DNA of 49,269 bases from Selenomonadaceae bacterium. GTDB taxonomy: Bacteria > Bacillota > Negativicutes > Selenomonadales > Selenomonadaceae. The stretch spans positions 1 to 49,269 of the forward strand of contig JAGBMX010000020.1 in assembly GCA_017634675.1 (NCBI GenBank). Reading direction: 5' to 3'. The position numbers were made by a program, and so were the translations under genes. Shown in pieces: positions 14,481 through 24,700 of this stretch. Numbering within the stretch: the first letter of the stretch is position 1; each line of letters opens with the position of its first letter. Below the pieces are notes generated by a model. It saw only the letters and a list, made by a program, of their open reading frames with translations. It ran no database searches and was not told the DNA's origin.

Positions 14481-16556
14481 ATGTCGGAGGAATACAGAAG
14501 TTATCAGGCAATGGCTCGTCAAACCTTGCAGGGGATAGCGGATATTTCAAAAATTTGCGAGAAGTTAGGGCTTGAAAAGTCGAATGAAAATCTTTCCCGC
14601 GCTAAAGAAAGACTACAATCCAAAGAATTTACCGTAGGTATTTTGGGCGAATTTAAACGCGGAAAAAGCGCCGTTATCAATTCTTTGTTGGGTAAAAAAA
14701 TTGTGCCGGAAGATCCTCTCCCTTGTTCCGCCACGCTTAACTATATACGCTATGACTCAACTCCCGGCGCAGTGGTTAATTACAAAGACGGACGTAAAGA
14801 AACCGTAAGTGTTGACAATTTAAAAGATTACGTTACCAAGCTTACAGACGAGTCCGCCGCTGTTGCAGAAAACATACAAGATGTGGTTGTGCAATATCCC
14901 TGCAAGTTCTGTAAAGACGGCGCGCAAATAGTAGATACTCCCGGTCTTAACGATGAAGAAACAATGACCAATGTGACGGAAAGCGTCGTCCCGTATTTAG
15001 ACGCAATACTTTTAGTGGTGGTGCCGGGAAGTCCTTTCAGCGAATCGGAGGCTAATTTTGTCCGTACAAAAATCATGACCAGCGATATTGGCAGAATGGT
15101 GGTTGTGATAAACAAGATGGATCAAATTGACGAAGAAGATCGCGCAAGAGTAATAGAAGGCATAAGAAAAAAATTTGGCGCAAGCGTATTAGAAAAAATA
15201 GCGGATACATATGGTAAAGATTCAAACGAATATCTAGACGCCAAAAGTAAGGTAGGGGAGCTAAAGGTAATCGGAGTTTCTGCCAAACAAGCTTTTAAAG
15301 CTAAACAGGAAGCTTCCGCAGAAAAACTTGCCGAAAGCAACTGGCAAGAGTTGGAAGATTCTCTGTCCTGGATATTAAATGAAGAACGCGGCAGTATAGA
15401 GCTTATATCGCCCGTGAATACTTTACTATCCACGGCAAAAGAAGCGCACTCTACCATAGAAATGCGGCTTTCTGCTTCAAATATGGAAGAGGAAAAGCTA
15501 AATGAGCTTACCGAGAAGGGTATTGTAGAAGCTCAGCATAGCCGCGAAATGATGGAAGAGGAGATACAAAAACTCAAAAAGGGATCGGAAAATATTTATA
15601 ACGAGCTTCTTCCCGAAGTGCAATCTATTTATTCTTCTACCCAACAAGAATTGCTGGAATATGTGAATAACGTTGTCATCAATCCGGCTGATATTAGCAA
15701 TAATTCGGGCATCAAAAGAACATCCGATAAAATTGCCAAGGAGCTAAACGATGAATTGAATAAAAAACTTTCTGCCGGCGTCGAAGTTTTGGGTATGAAA
15801 GTCCAACAGAGAGTAAATGAGGATTTAAGCAAATTCAGCGACAAGGTTGATGAAATATTCGGCGGCATGGTAGATGTTCAAAAGGAGATTAGTGCGGGAG
15901 AAACGGGTTCATCTTTTACTTGGGGAATAGCGGCCTTTGATACGCTCACCAACATCAGCGGTCTTTTGGGTATGGGATTCTTTGGTTTAGGCGGGCTTAT
16001 TTCAGGGTTCCGCGCAAACGGCGTAAAAGGCGCTTTGGTCGGAGGCTTCACCGGATTCGTATCGGGATATGCGGCCTCTTACGCTGTAGTTGCCGCAGGG
16101 GCAAGCGTGATTGGTCTTCCCATTCTCATTCCCGCTCTTGCCGTAGGCGGGGTAATCTCCACTTTTGGCGGAAAATATTTTGTAAATAAGATATTTGGCG
16201 AATCCATAGGGCAAAGGAATATGGACAAAGTGCGCAATCAGTTGAAAGATTCCGTGATAAGTTCCATGAACCAAGTGCAAAAGGAAATGGTAATAGAAAA
16301 ATGGTTGCGCCAAACCGCCCGCGACGCATATAATCATGTAGTGCAAAAGCTAGATACAGAGACTAAAAACGCTATCACCGATTTTGAACATACCATGACT
16401 CAGTTGCGTTTGGATAAGCAAAAGAAGCAGTCCGAGATAGACGCTATTCGTGAAGATTTAAAAGACTGGAGTCAACAACTGCAACTTATAAATGAGAATA
16501 TTGCGCCTGTTAAAGCAAAATTAATTAAGGCTATGGGAGGTGAACAAGGCGAATGA
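14481..16556 (+). CDS. Dynamin-like GTPase 2 with hydrophobic membrane region
   Basis: A 691-residue dynamin-like protein. The ATG at 14481 with AAAGGAGAGG upstream is preferred over 14424, which overlaps the previous gene. The GTPase motifs are complete: GEFKRGKS (56-63), PCSAT (about 81-85), DTPGL (152-156) and a canonical G4 NKMD (211-214). Residues about 340-480 are helical and charged. Residues about 481-565 are glycine-rich and strongly hydrophobic with two or three possible membrane-inserting hairpins, the position where bacterial dynamins carry a membrane paddle. The C-terminus (about 600-690) is again coiled-coil-like. It is the most canonical of the three GTPases and the likely membrane anchor of the set. 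Its stop overlaps the next start (ATGA). Confidence 0.85.
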   Translation: MSEEYRSYQAMARQTLQGIADISKICEKLGLEKSNENLSRAKERLQSKEFTVGILGEFKRGKSAVINSLLGKKIVPEDPLPCSATLNYIRYDSTPGAVVNYKDGRKETVSVDNLKDYVTKLTDESAAVAENIQDVVVQYPCKFCKDGAQIVDTPGLNDEETMTNVTESVVPYLDAILLVVVPGSPFSESEANFVRTKIMTSDIGRMVVVINKMDQIDEEDRARVIEGIRKKFGASVLEKIADTYGKDSNEYLDAKSKVGELKVIGVSAKQAFKAKQEASAEKLAESNWQELEDSLSWILNEERGSIELISPVNTLLSTAKEAHSTIEMRLSASNMEEEKLNELTEKGIVEAQHSREMMEEEIQKLKKGSENIYNELLPEVQSIYSSTQQELLEYVNNVVINPADISNNSGIKRTSDKIAKELNDELNKKLSAGVEVLGMKVQQRVNEDLSKFSDKVDEIFGGMVDVQKEISAGETGSSFTWGIAAFDTLTNISGLLGMGFFGLGGLISGFRANGVKGALVGGFTGFVSGYAASYAVVAAGASVIGLPILIPALAVGGVISTFGGKYFVNKIFGESIGQRNMDKVRNQLKDSVISSMNQVQKEMVIEKWLRQTARDAYNHVVQKLDTETKNAITDFEHTMTQLRLDKQKKQSEIDAIREDLKDWSQQLQLINENIAPVKAKLIKAMGGEQGE

Positions 16557-17545
16557 TTATGACAAACGAAAAAAATTATAAATCGCCCTTAGACTCTATT
16601 GATGTCAGCTTTTCTAATTACGTTGCAATGCGCAAGCGAGAAGAGAGTCTTCACATGGAAGACGGCGTGCCTGATTATGCCTTTGATCTTGACTATGAAT
16701 TGCGACGGCGTATGGAGCAAATTCCGCATTTTACGGGACTTTGCAAGAAGATAAGCGCCACCATAGAAACGAGAGCTATACAAATTTACAATCAGCAAGC
16801 TGTTGCAGTCAGTCCGGAACAGTATGGAGAAATTTATAGCATGGGGACGGATTGCGCCAAACGGCTTGGCATTGGTACGCCAAATATTTTTGTTTACCCC
16901 AGTCCACAGATCAACGCATTTACCTGCGCCTCCGACACAATCAGCCCAATGATTGTTCTATACAGCGGTATCGTTGACCGTTTGAAGCCCGCAGAACTTA
17001 AATGCGTAATCGCCCACGAGTGCGGACACATTCATAATGAACACACTATATATCAAAATGTTGTAGGAGAAATTCTAAACAGTGGTTCGGGTATTTTAGG
17101 CTTTTTTCTCTCTGTCGCAAATATGGCTTTGATGCAGTTTTGGACTAGAGCATGTGAAATCACCGCCGACAGGGCGGCGGTGATTTGCGCGGATAATGTG
17201 GAGGATGCCGTTAACGTGCAAAAAAAGCTTTTTTCAGGTGCCACGTTTAACGCAGAATTTCAAGAAAATCTAAACCTTGATGCGCTTAAAGCTCAACTTG
17301 ACGTCACTCTCAATAATCCTTCGCGACTTTACGAAATAATGAGCGACCATCCATCGGGTCTGCGTCGCATATTTTGTATGAAAGAATTTGAAGAATGCGA
17401 GATTTATTATAAGTGGCGCACGGAAAAAAAGAAGCCGGGAAGCATAGGTCGCAACAAGGAAGAGACGGACGAACGTTGTCGAAAACTGGTAAATATTTGG
17501 AATAACGCTCAAGCCAAAAACTATCGATATGAAGAAAAATCGTAA
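16553..17545 (+). CDS. M48-family zinc metallopeptidase inside the dynamin cluster
   Basis: A 330-residue peptidase. HECGH (155-159) is the zinc-binding and catalytic motif, and E202 in CEITADRAA is the likely third zinc ligand, both as in M48 enzymes (HtpX/Oma1/Ste24 group). There is no N-terminal signal and at most one short hydrophobic stretch near residues 178-196, so the protein is probably cytoplasmic or peripherally membrane-bound, unlike HtpX. RBS GGAGGTG lies inside the end of GTPase 2, and the ATGA overlap implies coupled translation, so peptidase and GTPase 2 are probably made together. It lies between two GTPase genes; processing of a GTPase or of a membrane substrate is a guess. 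Confidence 0.85.
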   Translation: MIMTNEKNYKSPLDSIDVSFSNYVAMRKREESLHMEDGVPDYAFDLDYELRRRMEQIPHFTGLCKKISATIETRAIQIYNQQAVAVSPEQYGEIYSMGTDCAKRLGIGTPNIFVYPSPQINAFTCASDTISPMIVLYSGIVDRLKPAELKCVIAHECGHIHNEHTIYQNVVGEILNSGSGILGFFLSVANMALMQFWTRACEITADRAAVICADNVEDAVNVQKKLFSGATFNAEFQENLNLDALKAQLDVTLNNPSRLYEIMSDHPSGLRRIFCMKEFEECEIYYKWRTEKKKPGSIGRNKEETDERCRKLVNIWNNAQAKNYRYEEKS

Positions 17546-17572
17546 CAATGTCATAAAAAGGAGTAGTATGCT

Positions 17573-19351
17573 ATGGATATAGAAGATCGCATCACTTATT
17601 CGCAAGAAGAAATGCTCCGCAAATTGGATTCCGCCTTGGAGGAAATGCGTGTTTTTCGCTATGATGTTAGATACAGGCGTTTAGGGGATGCCTTTATGGA
17701 TAAATGTCGTCAATCTTTGGAAAACATAGAAAAACGCAGAGCCAATCCATTCACGTTGGTTGTGGTGGGAGAGTTTAAAAGGGGCAAGTCTTCCCTTATT
17801 AACGCTCTCTTACAAGAGAACGTAGTCACTACCGATGTAACCCCCGAAACCGTGACAATAAATCGCGTTTCATACGGTTTGCCCGCTAACGAAGCAATTC
17901 TATCCGGGGGTAGACGGGTAAAGCTTGCCAACGAAGAATTAAAGCGAGATATGTTGGAAAAAGTGTTGTCAAATTTTGACGAACCTATCACAGAACTTGA
18001 AATAAGACGAGAAAACGAATTTTTACAAAAAGTTACCATCATAGACACGCCCGGTCTTGACGATGCTTTAAAGGATTTTTCGGATCATGTGGCGGAGGCT
18101 CTCATGCAGGCTGATGCCGTAATTTATGTGTTTAACTCTTCATACCCTATATCCATGACCGAGCAATTTTTTTTGCGCTCCGCTATTATCCCCGGTCAAT
18201 TCACCGATTTGTTTCTGATTGGAAATTTTGCCGACAATTTAGAGACTACGGAAACAGTAAAACGTATGCGGGAAACCGTACAAAAACGATTGCAGGGGCT
18301 TTTACCTAATGCAAAAATCTACATGGTTAGTGCTCTTGATGAGCTTTCGCGTATTCAAAATCTGAAGCGTCCTCTACCGGATATGGCTTCTGCTTTGGAA
18401 GAAGAATTTTCTTCATTGCGGCAAGATTTGGAAAAAACAGTGGAGGAAAAGGCCGAGACATGCGTATTAGATAGGGTACAGAGGCTTTCGCTATCTATGA
18501 TCGACGAATTGGAACAAGAACTTGACAGCATAAGTCAAGGTCTTGTCATGGACGCAAAGAAACGAGAAGAAGTTTTAAGTAAACTGCAAAAAGAAAAAGA
18601 ATCCGAGCTTAATAAACAAAAAGCAACGTTAGAGGAAGTTAAAAATCGAATAAAAAGCATGGAAGAAGAAGGGTTTTGTTGGATGCGTGATTTTTTAGAT
18701 CGCATCGCCAACGAAACAGAAAACCTTTTTGCGGAAAGTGGAGATGTTTTGCGCAAATATTACGAATATTATTGCGTAGACCTTATAGAGCGGGCAATTA
18801 CCGCTTGCGTTGATTATCATAGGGAACAACTCTACGATTTTTTGGATGAAATTAATTCCTCTCATACAGAGAAAATTGTGGATTTAACTTTCGGCAAACC
18901 AAATTATCAAATTCGTTTTAAGTTGGATAATAAGGTTTGGACAAAAGGCGATAACGTTGGTTTTGTAGTTTCCTATTTTAAAGGAGGCGGCGGCAGTTTT
19001 TTGGGAGCAGTCGCAACTATGGCGGTAGACGCAGTATCCGGCTATCTAAGAGAACGCGAAACCGTAACAAAAACGCCGGATCTCATTGAAGAAATCAGAC
19101 GCAAATTGTACACCGTCTACGATTCTGTGGAAAAGAATCTGCGAAAAATGTACCATTCTTTAGGAAACAAACTTGAAATTGCCTTAACGGAATATTATGA
19201 AACGGAAATTACAAATAAGGAACATTATGTAGAACAGGCTGTCAGCGTGTCAAACAAAGAAGACGCAGTTAAGAAAGAAATTGCGTTACTGGTGGACGAG
19301 GCAAGGAGTACTCTACAAAAAGTGCGTTCGGCAGCTGAAATGCAGCAATAA
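17573..19351 (+). CDS. Dynamin-like GTPase 3
   Basis: A 592-residue dynamin-like protein. P-loop GEFKRGKSS (66-74), VTPETVT switch I region (about 89-95), DTPGL (158-162), and a G4 of NFAD (218-221), which keeps Asn and Asp but has Phe in place of Lys. A long charged coiled coil follows (about residues 275-370). A short glycine-rich hydrophobic segment (KGGGGSFLGAVATMAVDAV) near residue 465-483 could dip into a membrane. The RBS AAAAAGGAG fits the ATG at 17573. It is shorter than GTPases 1 and 2 and about equally distant from both by eye. A three-GTPase set is unusual, since bacterial dynamins normally come singly or in pairs. Confidence 0.83.
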   Translation: MDIEDRITYSQEEMLRKLDSALEEMRVFRYDVRYRRLGDAFMDKCRQSLENIEKRRANPFTLVVVGEFKRGKSSLINALLQENVVTTDVTPETVTINRVSYGLPANEAILSGGRRVKLANEELKRDMLEKVLSNFDEPITELEIRRENEFLQKVTIIDTPGLDDALKDFSDHVAEALMQADAVIYVFNSSYPISMTEQFFLRSAIIPGQFTDLFLIGNFADNLETTETVKRMRETVQKRLQGLLPNAKIYMVSALDELSRIQNLKRPLPDMASALEEEFSSLRQDLEKTVEEKAETCVLDRVQRLSLSMIDELEQELDSISQGLVMDAKKREEVLSKLQKEKESELNKQKATLEEVKNRIKSMEEEGFCWMRDFLDRIANETENLFAESGDVLRKYYEYYCVDLIERAITACVDYHREQLYDFLDEINSSHTEKIVDLTFGKPNYQIRFKLDNKVWTKGDNVGFVVSYFKGGGGSFLGAVATMAVDAVSGYLRERETVTKTPDLIEEIRRKLYTVYDSVEKNLRKMYHSLGNKLEIALTEYYETEITNKEHYVEQAVSVSNKEDAVKKEIALLVDEARSTLQKVRSAAEMQQ

Positions 19352-19438
19352 GCCAAAGTTAGCAGTTTCGTTGAAACTATGTTTACGAATGATACGAGAC
19401 AATCGAATGATGAGTAATTTTACAAGGAGGAGATAATA

Positions 19439-19954
19439 TTGAAAAAATTTGCGATTATATTTTGCGTGACATTTTTCGTTTCCAATATATTCGGTATATG
19501 TCACGCAAAATTTATAAAGGCAATCCGTTGCCCCAGACTTTATACATATGTTTTAGAGACCGAACAAGGCGCTAACAATAATCATGAGATTTATCTTTAT
19601 ACAGATTCTAAGGGGCGTAATTTTCTGCTTATTCGAGCAAATTGCGGTTATGTAAAAGGTCGGGGTTATCTTGTAGCTGCTCCCGGAAAATTAGAATCTG
19701 CAAAAGAAGCTGTTTCGGATATATTGGCGTATCATGTGCGACGCGGAACTTTTGGAAAAAACAAGATAGATTATATCAATTTATATATTCCATTTAGTAA
19801 ACATTTTAGTGAAAAAATGTTTGAAGTATATGGAGTTCGTACAATAATTATAGACTTACCGGATATCATTTATCATGGGTACATAGACGGACGTTTTTTT
19901 GTGGCGGACAGTCATTTTACAGTTGATGACGCTAGGAGGTATGTAAATAAATGA
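19439..19954 (+). CDS. Small exported protein, likely inactive paralogue of the next gene
   Basis: A TTG start preceded by AAGGAGG (19424-19430) gives a 171-residue protein with a clear signal peptide (MKKFAIIFCVTFF...) probably cut after CHA, residue 23. I do not recognise a family. It shares layout with the following gene: an ...EIYLYTD...G motif, a beta strand ending FLLIRANCG, a helix, then DYINLYIPFS. Aligned to the neighbour, the positions that there hold His67 and Cys117 are here Cys69 and Pro118 (approximate), so if the neighbour is a His/Cys enzyme this one would be inactive. It is co-oriented with the GTPase cluster, 87 bases after GTPase 3, and overlaps the next gene by ATGA. Confidence 0.6.
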   Translation: MKKFAIIFCVTFFVSNIFGICHAKFIKAIRCPRLYTYVLETEQGANNNHEIYLYTDSKGRNFLLIRANCGYVKGRGYLVAAPGKLESAKEAVSDILAYHVRRGTFGKNKIDYINLYIPFSKHFSEKMFEVYGVRTIIIDLPDIIYHGYIDGRFFVADSHFTVDDARRYVNK

Positions 19955-20457
19955 TGATGAAAAAAATTGTGTTATTAACAGCGGTTGTATTTTTCATGTT
20001 TTCGGTTAGTTTTGTCAATTCAGCTCCCAGTTTGCATTTAAAAGGCAAAGCAATTGTGGATGATAAACTTGTGGAAACGGGACGGGATAATTATCAAATA
20101 TATTGTTGTAGAGACGTATACGGCAATAAAAGTTTAATTTTTATCTGTCATGGAAAGGTATCAAACGGCAAGTTATCCATCCAAGTAGACGATTATCTTT
20201 ATCAAGATTACATTGGTATAACAGAGCAAACGATTATGAAACGCGCGCTTAGAGGCGATTTAAAGGGCTTTTCTTTTGATGCCATTTATCTTTACTGTTG
20301 TTATGTTGGATTTGCCGACATGAAAGAATTTTCTACAAAATTTGGTTGTCCTTTTTCTACACTAAGTCTTAATAAAGGTGAGGTTGCTGTAAAAGAGATT
20401 TATAGACAGGACGGTTCGGGTAGAGTGGCTCAACTTGAATTATACGATTGGTACTGA
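19951..20457 (+). CDS. Small exported protein with possible caspase-like His/Cys dyad
   Basis: A 168-residue protein with a signal peptide (MMMKKIVLLTAVVFFMF..., cut near residue 24). No family recognised. Two motifs stand out: SLIFICHGK (His67-Gly68 at the end of a hydrophobic strand) and AIYLYCCYVG (Cys117 at the end of the next hydrophobic strand, about 50 residues later). This spacing and context resemble the His-Gly ... Cys-x-x-Gly arrangement of caspase/CHAT-type cysteine peptidases. That is an inference from a short motif. Several extra cysteines suggest disulfides outside the cytoplasm. Translationally coupled (ATGA) to its paralogue. Confidence 0.6.
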   Translation: MMMKKIVLLTAVVFFMFSVSFVNSAPSLHLKGKAIVDDKLVETGRDNYQIYCCRDVYGNKSLIFICHGKVSNGKLSIQVDDYLYQDYIGITEQTIMKRALRGDLKGFSFDAIYLYCCYVGFADMKEFSTKFGCPFSTLSLNKGEVAVKEIYRQDGSGRVAQLELYDWY

Positions 20458-20509
20458 TTGACAATGAATTTTATTTTCGTCAACAAAACTAACTATGGAG
20501 GCAAAACAA

Positions 20510-21433
20510 ATGTTTGACGCCATAAAAAATTGGTTTTCCCCCAAAAAAACCGCCAATAACGGCGGTTTGCCTTTGACCAACGCCGAACTTGCATCTATTA
20601 AAGATGATAAGCCTTATTTTAACAGGCTATATTCATATGGTATAAGAGGCAGTCAAGACGAAATCGTTATTTATCTTATCGACCCCGTTAAAAAGATAAA
20701 ATATCTTATAGTTGATGAAGAGGGAAACTTTGTCAATTTTCCCGGTATTGAAAACGAATTTCTTTTAAAGCCTTATTATAAAGGAAACTCTATTGCTCCC
20801 ACCATAGGTTTTCGCTCGGAATTTCAAAGGGACAGTGAAAACGGAAAACTGATAGCGCGCTGGCAGTTGCAGCCGGATGGTTGGTATTGGGCGGATGAAG
20901 ACGGTTACGGGGCGGAAGACGATCTGGAAATTGTGTTGTATACTTACATTACCGAGGACGGAAAATTTGAAGCGCCGTTTCGGATATATGAAATCGGTAG
21001 GGTTACATATTACGGCACAGATTTAGAGGAACGGGAAAAACAAGAATACGAAGAAAGGCAAGAAGTAGAGCGAAAACGCATTGAATCCGGCGAAAGCGTT
21101 GACGATGCCATACGTCGCTTTATAAATATGACCGCTGATGAGTTTATAAAAATTGCAGGCGAGTTAGACAAAGAATTTTTCGTATGCTTTGACCTGCCCG
21201 CCTCCGATTATGAAGCAATGCTGCGCATGGTAGGCAGAGAACCGGAATGGTCGCTTTACGTTGACGTTAAAATACGAGGCACAGATCGCCTTTTTTCCAA
21301 TATATACTCAAAAAAAGACGATGGCGGCAGACATTCGAGAGAATGGATTATTGAGGAACTAAAAAAGCCAGAAACAAGGGATTTTATTTTCAATTCGATA
21401 AAACACTTAAGCGAGAGAATTGATAGGGATTAG
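20510..21433 (+). CDS. Unknown protein at the end of the dynamin cluster
   Basis: 307 residues from the ATG at 20510, which follows GGAGG; the in-frame ATG at 20495 overlaps that RBS and is rejected. I do not recognise a family. There is no signal peptide or transmembrane segment. The N-terminal 160 residues are beta-rich and aromatic (WYWADEDGYG, LYTYITEDG), the middle (about 175-200) is a charged helix rich in Glu and Arg, and the C-terminal part is mixed. The neighbouring exported pair and the GTPases are all on the same strand with short gaps, so it may be the last member of the same operon, but the 52-base gap leaves room for separate control. Confidence 0.55.
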   Translation: MFDAIKNWFSPKKTANNGGLPLTNAELASIKDDKPYFNRLYSYGIRGSQDEIVIYLIDPVKKIKYLIVDEEGNFVNFPGIENEFLLKPYYKGNSIAPTIGFRSEFQRDSENGKLIARWQLQPDGWYWADEDGYGAEDDLEIVLYTYITEDGKFEAPFRIYEIGRVTYYGTDLEEREKQEYEERQEVERKRIESGESVDDAIRRFINMTADEFIKIAGELDKEFFVCFDLPASDYEAMLRMVGREPEWSLYVDVKIRGTDRLFSNIYSKKDDGGRHSREWIIEELKKPETRDFIFNSIKHLSERIDRD

Positions 21434-21496
21434 GGCGTGTTGATTAATTCCGTTTGCTCTTTTCCGACATTACTTCATAAGAAAAAGTTTTTAACT

Positions 21497-21660
21497 GTTA
21501 AAGTTTTTTCTTTCTCTTTCTCTTTTCTTTGCTTCTTTCTTTTCTCTTTCTCTTAGCTTCGCTTTGCTACGCATACAAGATTCGCTAAGTGCTAAAGCAC
21601 TAAGCGAATCTTGTATCTTTTTTTCAAAAAAGAAGGAGAAAGAGAAAAGAAAGAAGGAAC
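21497..21660 (+). repeat. Triplex-type Y1-Y2-R element, copy D, with inserted hairpin
   Basis: GTTAAAG, Y1 (21504-21530), spacer GCTTC, Y2 (broken off near 21553), a 70-base insertion, then R from 21626 to AAGGAAC at 21660. Y1 still matches R in parallel at 26 of 27 positions. The insertion includes a 20-bp hairpin (21573-21592 with 21597-21616, one mismatch, loop TAAA). It lies between convergent genes. Confidence 0.8.
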
Positions 21661-21678
21661 TTTATGATAAGTCTATAC

Positions 21679-21711
21679 AAAAAAGTCGGTCACGGTAGTG
21701 GCCGACTTTTT
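21679..21711. terminator. Bidirectional terminator between convergent genes
   Basis: AAAAAAGTCGGTCAC / GTGGCCGACTTTTT with loop GGTA; A run on one side and T run on the other serve both strands. It touches the end of the activase gene. Confidence 0.85.
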
Positions 21712-21712
21712 G

Positions 21713-24700
21713 TTAACTTACGTTTCTTATAATTTCGTCATTCTGGGATTTCTTCTTTATGTTTTCTTTTGCGACGGAAAGCATAAGCTTTAATCGGTTG
21801 AGCTGATTAACCTCGCTCGCCCCCGCATCACAGTCAATCGCCACAAGATTTGTGCCTTCGTAATACTCTCTTAAAGAATGCATGACGCCTTTTCCCGTAA
21901 TATGGTTTGGCAGACAGCCGAAAGGTTGAAGACACACTACGTTCTTTACCCCTTCTTCTATTAGCTTCACCATCTCTCCCGTCAAGAACCAACCTTCGCC
22001 CGCCATGTTTCCCAAGCTCACATGACGAGAGGCTAATTTTGCGATGGAGTCGATGGAATAAGGCGCGCGAAAATGTTTGCTGCTTTTAAGCGCTCTTACC
22101 ATAGGACGGCGCAAAAATTCCATCATGCCTATAAACATACGGGCAAAGAATTTATCTTTGAAACTTCCCGACAACAGCTTGTGATTGACGACGGCGTCAT
22201 AGGCGGCGTACATGAAAAAGTCCAGAAAATCCGGCATAACCACTTCTGCGCCTTCTTCCATAAGAGTTCGTTCTATATGGTTGTTGGCAATGGGGTGGTA
22301 TTTTACCAAAATCTCCCCTACAATGCCGACTTTGGGTTTTACCTCGTCGGTAATGGGAATTGAGTCAAATTCGCCTACGATTTCACGCATATTTCTTCTG
22401 AATTTAAAGAATCCGCCTTTCGTAATCTCCTTTTTGGCAAGCTTCATCCACTTATCAAAGAGATTTGCGGTTTCGCCCTTCGTTATCTCGTAAGGTTCCA
22501 TGCGATTTCTTACGTTCATCAGCAAATCGCCGTAAACCCCAGCTTTTATTACGTCGACCAAAATCTTGCGATCAAGGTTAAAAGCGTCCGTTTCCTCAGG
22601 AATTCCGTGGCAAGCAAATACAGGCACATTTTCATATCCGGCGTGCTTTAAAGCTTCTCTCAAAACTCCCAAGTAATTCGTGGCGCGACAAGCTCCGCAA
22701 GTTTGAAACAGCATTATGGAAGTGTTATTCTTGTCGTATTTCCCCGATTTTAGTGCCGATAACAGTTGTCCTATAACCACAATGGCAGGATAACACATGT
22801 CGTTATTCACATAGCGAAGCCCCAAATCTATCGCTGCCTTATCAGGCATTGGCGGCACAACCAAATTGTAATCGTACTTTTGAAGGGCGGTCTGTATAAG
22901 ATTGAAGTGAATGGGCGCCATTTGCGGCGCAAGTATAGTATGGGTCTTTTTGCAGTCCTCGGTAAAATGCGCCCGTTCTGTTACGGGAATCGGTTCAAAC
23001 ACCGGCGTTTCTCGGCGTGAAAGCGCAGCCATTAACGAGCGTAAGCGAATTTTCGCCGCTCCTAAGTTGGATACTTCATCCAGCTTTATCATGGTATAAA
23101 TTCCGCCGTGGCTTTCGATTATATCTTTCACCTGTCCCGTGGTGATAGCGTCCAGTCCGCAGCCGAAGGAACTTAACTGTATGAGCGTCAGATTGGGATG
23201 TTCGGCGGCAAATTCCGCCGCATGGTACAATCTTGCATGATAACTCCATTGGTTGACTATACTCAAATGAGGATTTTTGACCGGAAGGTGATATATAGCG
23301 TCCTCGGATAAAATCGGTATACCATAGGAGGAAATCATTTCGTCCAAGCCGTGATTTATCTCCGGGTCGATATGGTAAGGCCTTCCGACAAGCAAAATTC
23401 CCCTTTTGTCGCCACTTTCAATCCGTTTTAAAAGTTCGTCGCCATATTGGCGCAAATCCTGCCTGTAATTGTCAATTTCATCATAAGCGGCCTTTACCGC
23501 CATGATAATTTCCTTTTTGGGGATATTCTTAAACTCCTCCGCAAGCCGTTTAATCAATCGTTTCTTGTCGTTAATCGGCAAGAAGGGCTGAATAAACTCG
23601 ATATTCTCGTCTTTCAGCATATCCATGTTGCCGCGGATATTTTCCGCGTATGACGCTACTATGGGACAGTTAAAATTATTGTCCGACAAATTGCCGATTT
23701 CCATGTTATACGGCTCGCAAGGATAAAAAATGCGTTTTACTCCTCGCTTTATCAAATTCATAACATGACCGTGAACGAGTTTTGCGGGATAACAGAGGGA
23801 ATCCGAGGGAATTGTTGACATTCCGTCGTAATAAAGTTCCGCTGATGATTTATCGGAGAGCGTCACCGAAAATCCAAGTTTTGTAAAGAATGTAAACCAA
23901 AATGGATAGTCTTCGTACATATTTAATACGCGAAGCAAACCCATTTCGCCTCTGGGGGCATTTTTTAACGGTTCGTAGTTAAATACCCGTTTATATTTAA
24001 AAGCGTATGCGTTGTTTTCGTCTATGCGTCGCTTCTCACCGCCAACGCCGCGCTCGCAACGATTTCCCGTATAATACCGCCCGCCGTCCGGGAATGTTTG
24101 CATCGTGATAAGGCAACCGTTGCCGCAGCCTTTGCAATGATATGATTTGGTTTTAACGGAAAAATCCTGAAGTTCATCGGCGGACAGTATCGAAGATTCT
24201 TTAACGCCGCTTTCAAAAGCCAGAATCGCTGCGCCGTAAGCGCCCATAAGCCCCGCAATATCCGGTCTTATGACCTCTTTGCCGAGAAGTTTTTCTATAG
24301 CCCTTAGAACCGCGTTGTTATAAAATGTTCCTCCCTGCACCACAATATAATCGCCTAATGAGGACACATCCTTTAATTGCATAACCTTAAACAGGGCGTT
24401 CTTTATGACAGACACAGCAATGCCCGCTGAAATATCCCCGACTTCGCTGCCGTCTTTTTGCGCTTGTTTTACTTTAGAATTCATAAAAACAGTACAGCGG
24501 GTGCCAAGATCCACCGGAGCTTTTGCATCCTTTGCAAGCAGAGCAAACTCCGAGGCAGTCATGTGCAAGGAATCCGCGAAATTTTCGATAAAAGAGCCGC
24601 AACCGGCTGAGCAGGCCTCGTTTAACGTAATGTTGCCGATTGAGCCGTCTTTAACGAAGAAGCACTTCATGTCCTGCCCGCCTATATCCATGACGAAGGA

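Noticed and set aside
12275-21433. Firm assignment of the dynamin cluster to a named anti-phage system
   Set aside because: Only the GTPase family and an M48 motif are shared with known systems; no characteristic partner gene set could be confirmed without a search.
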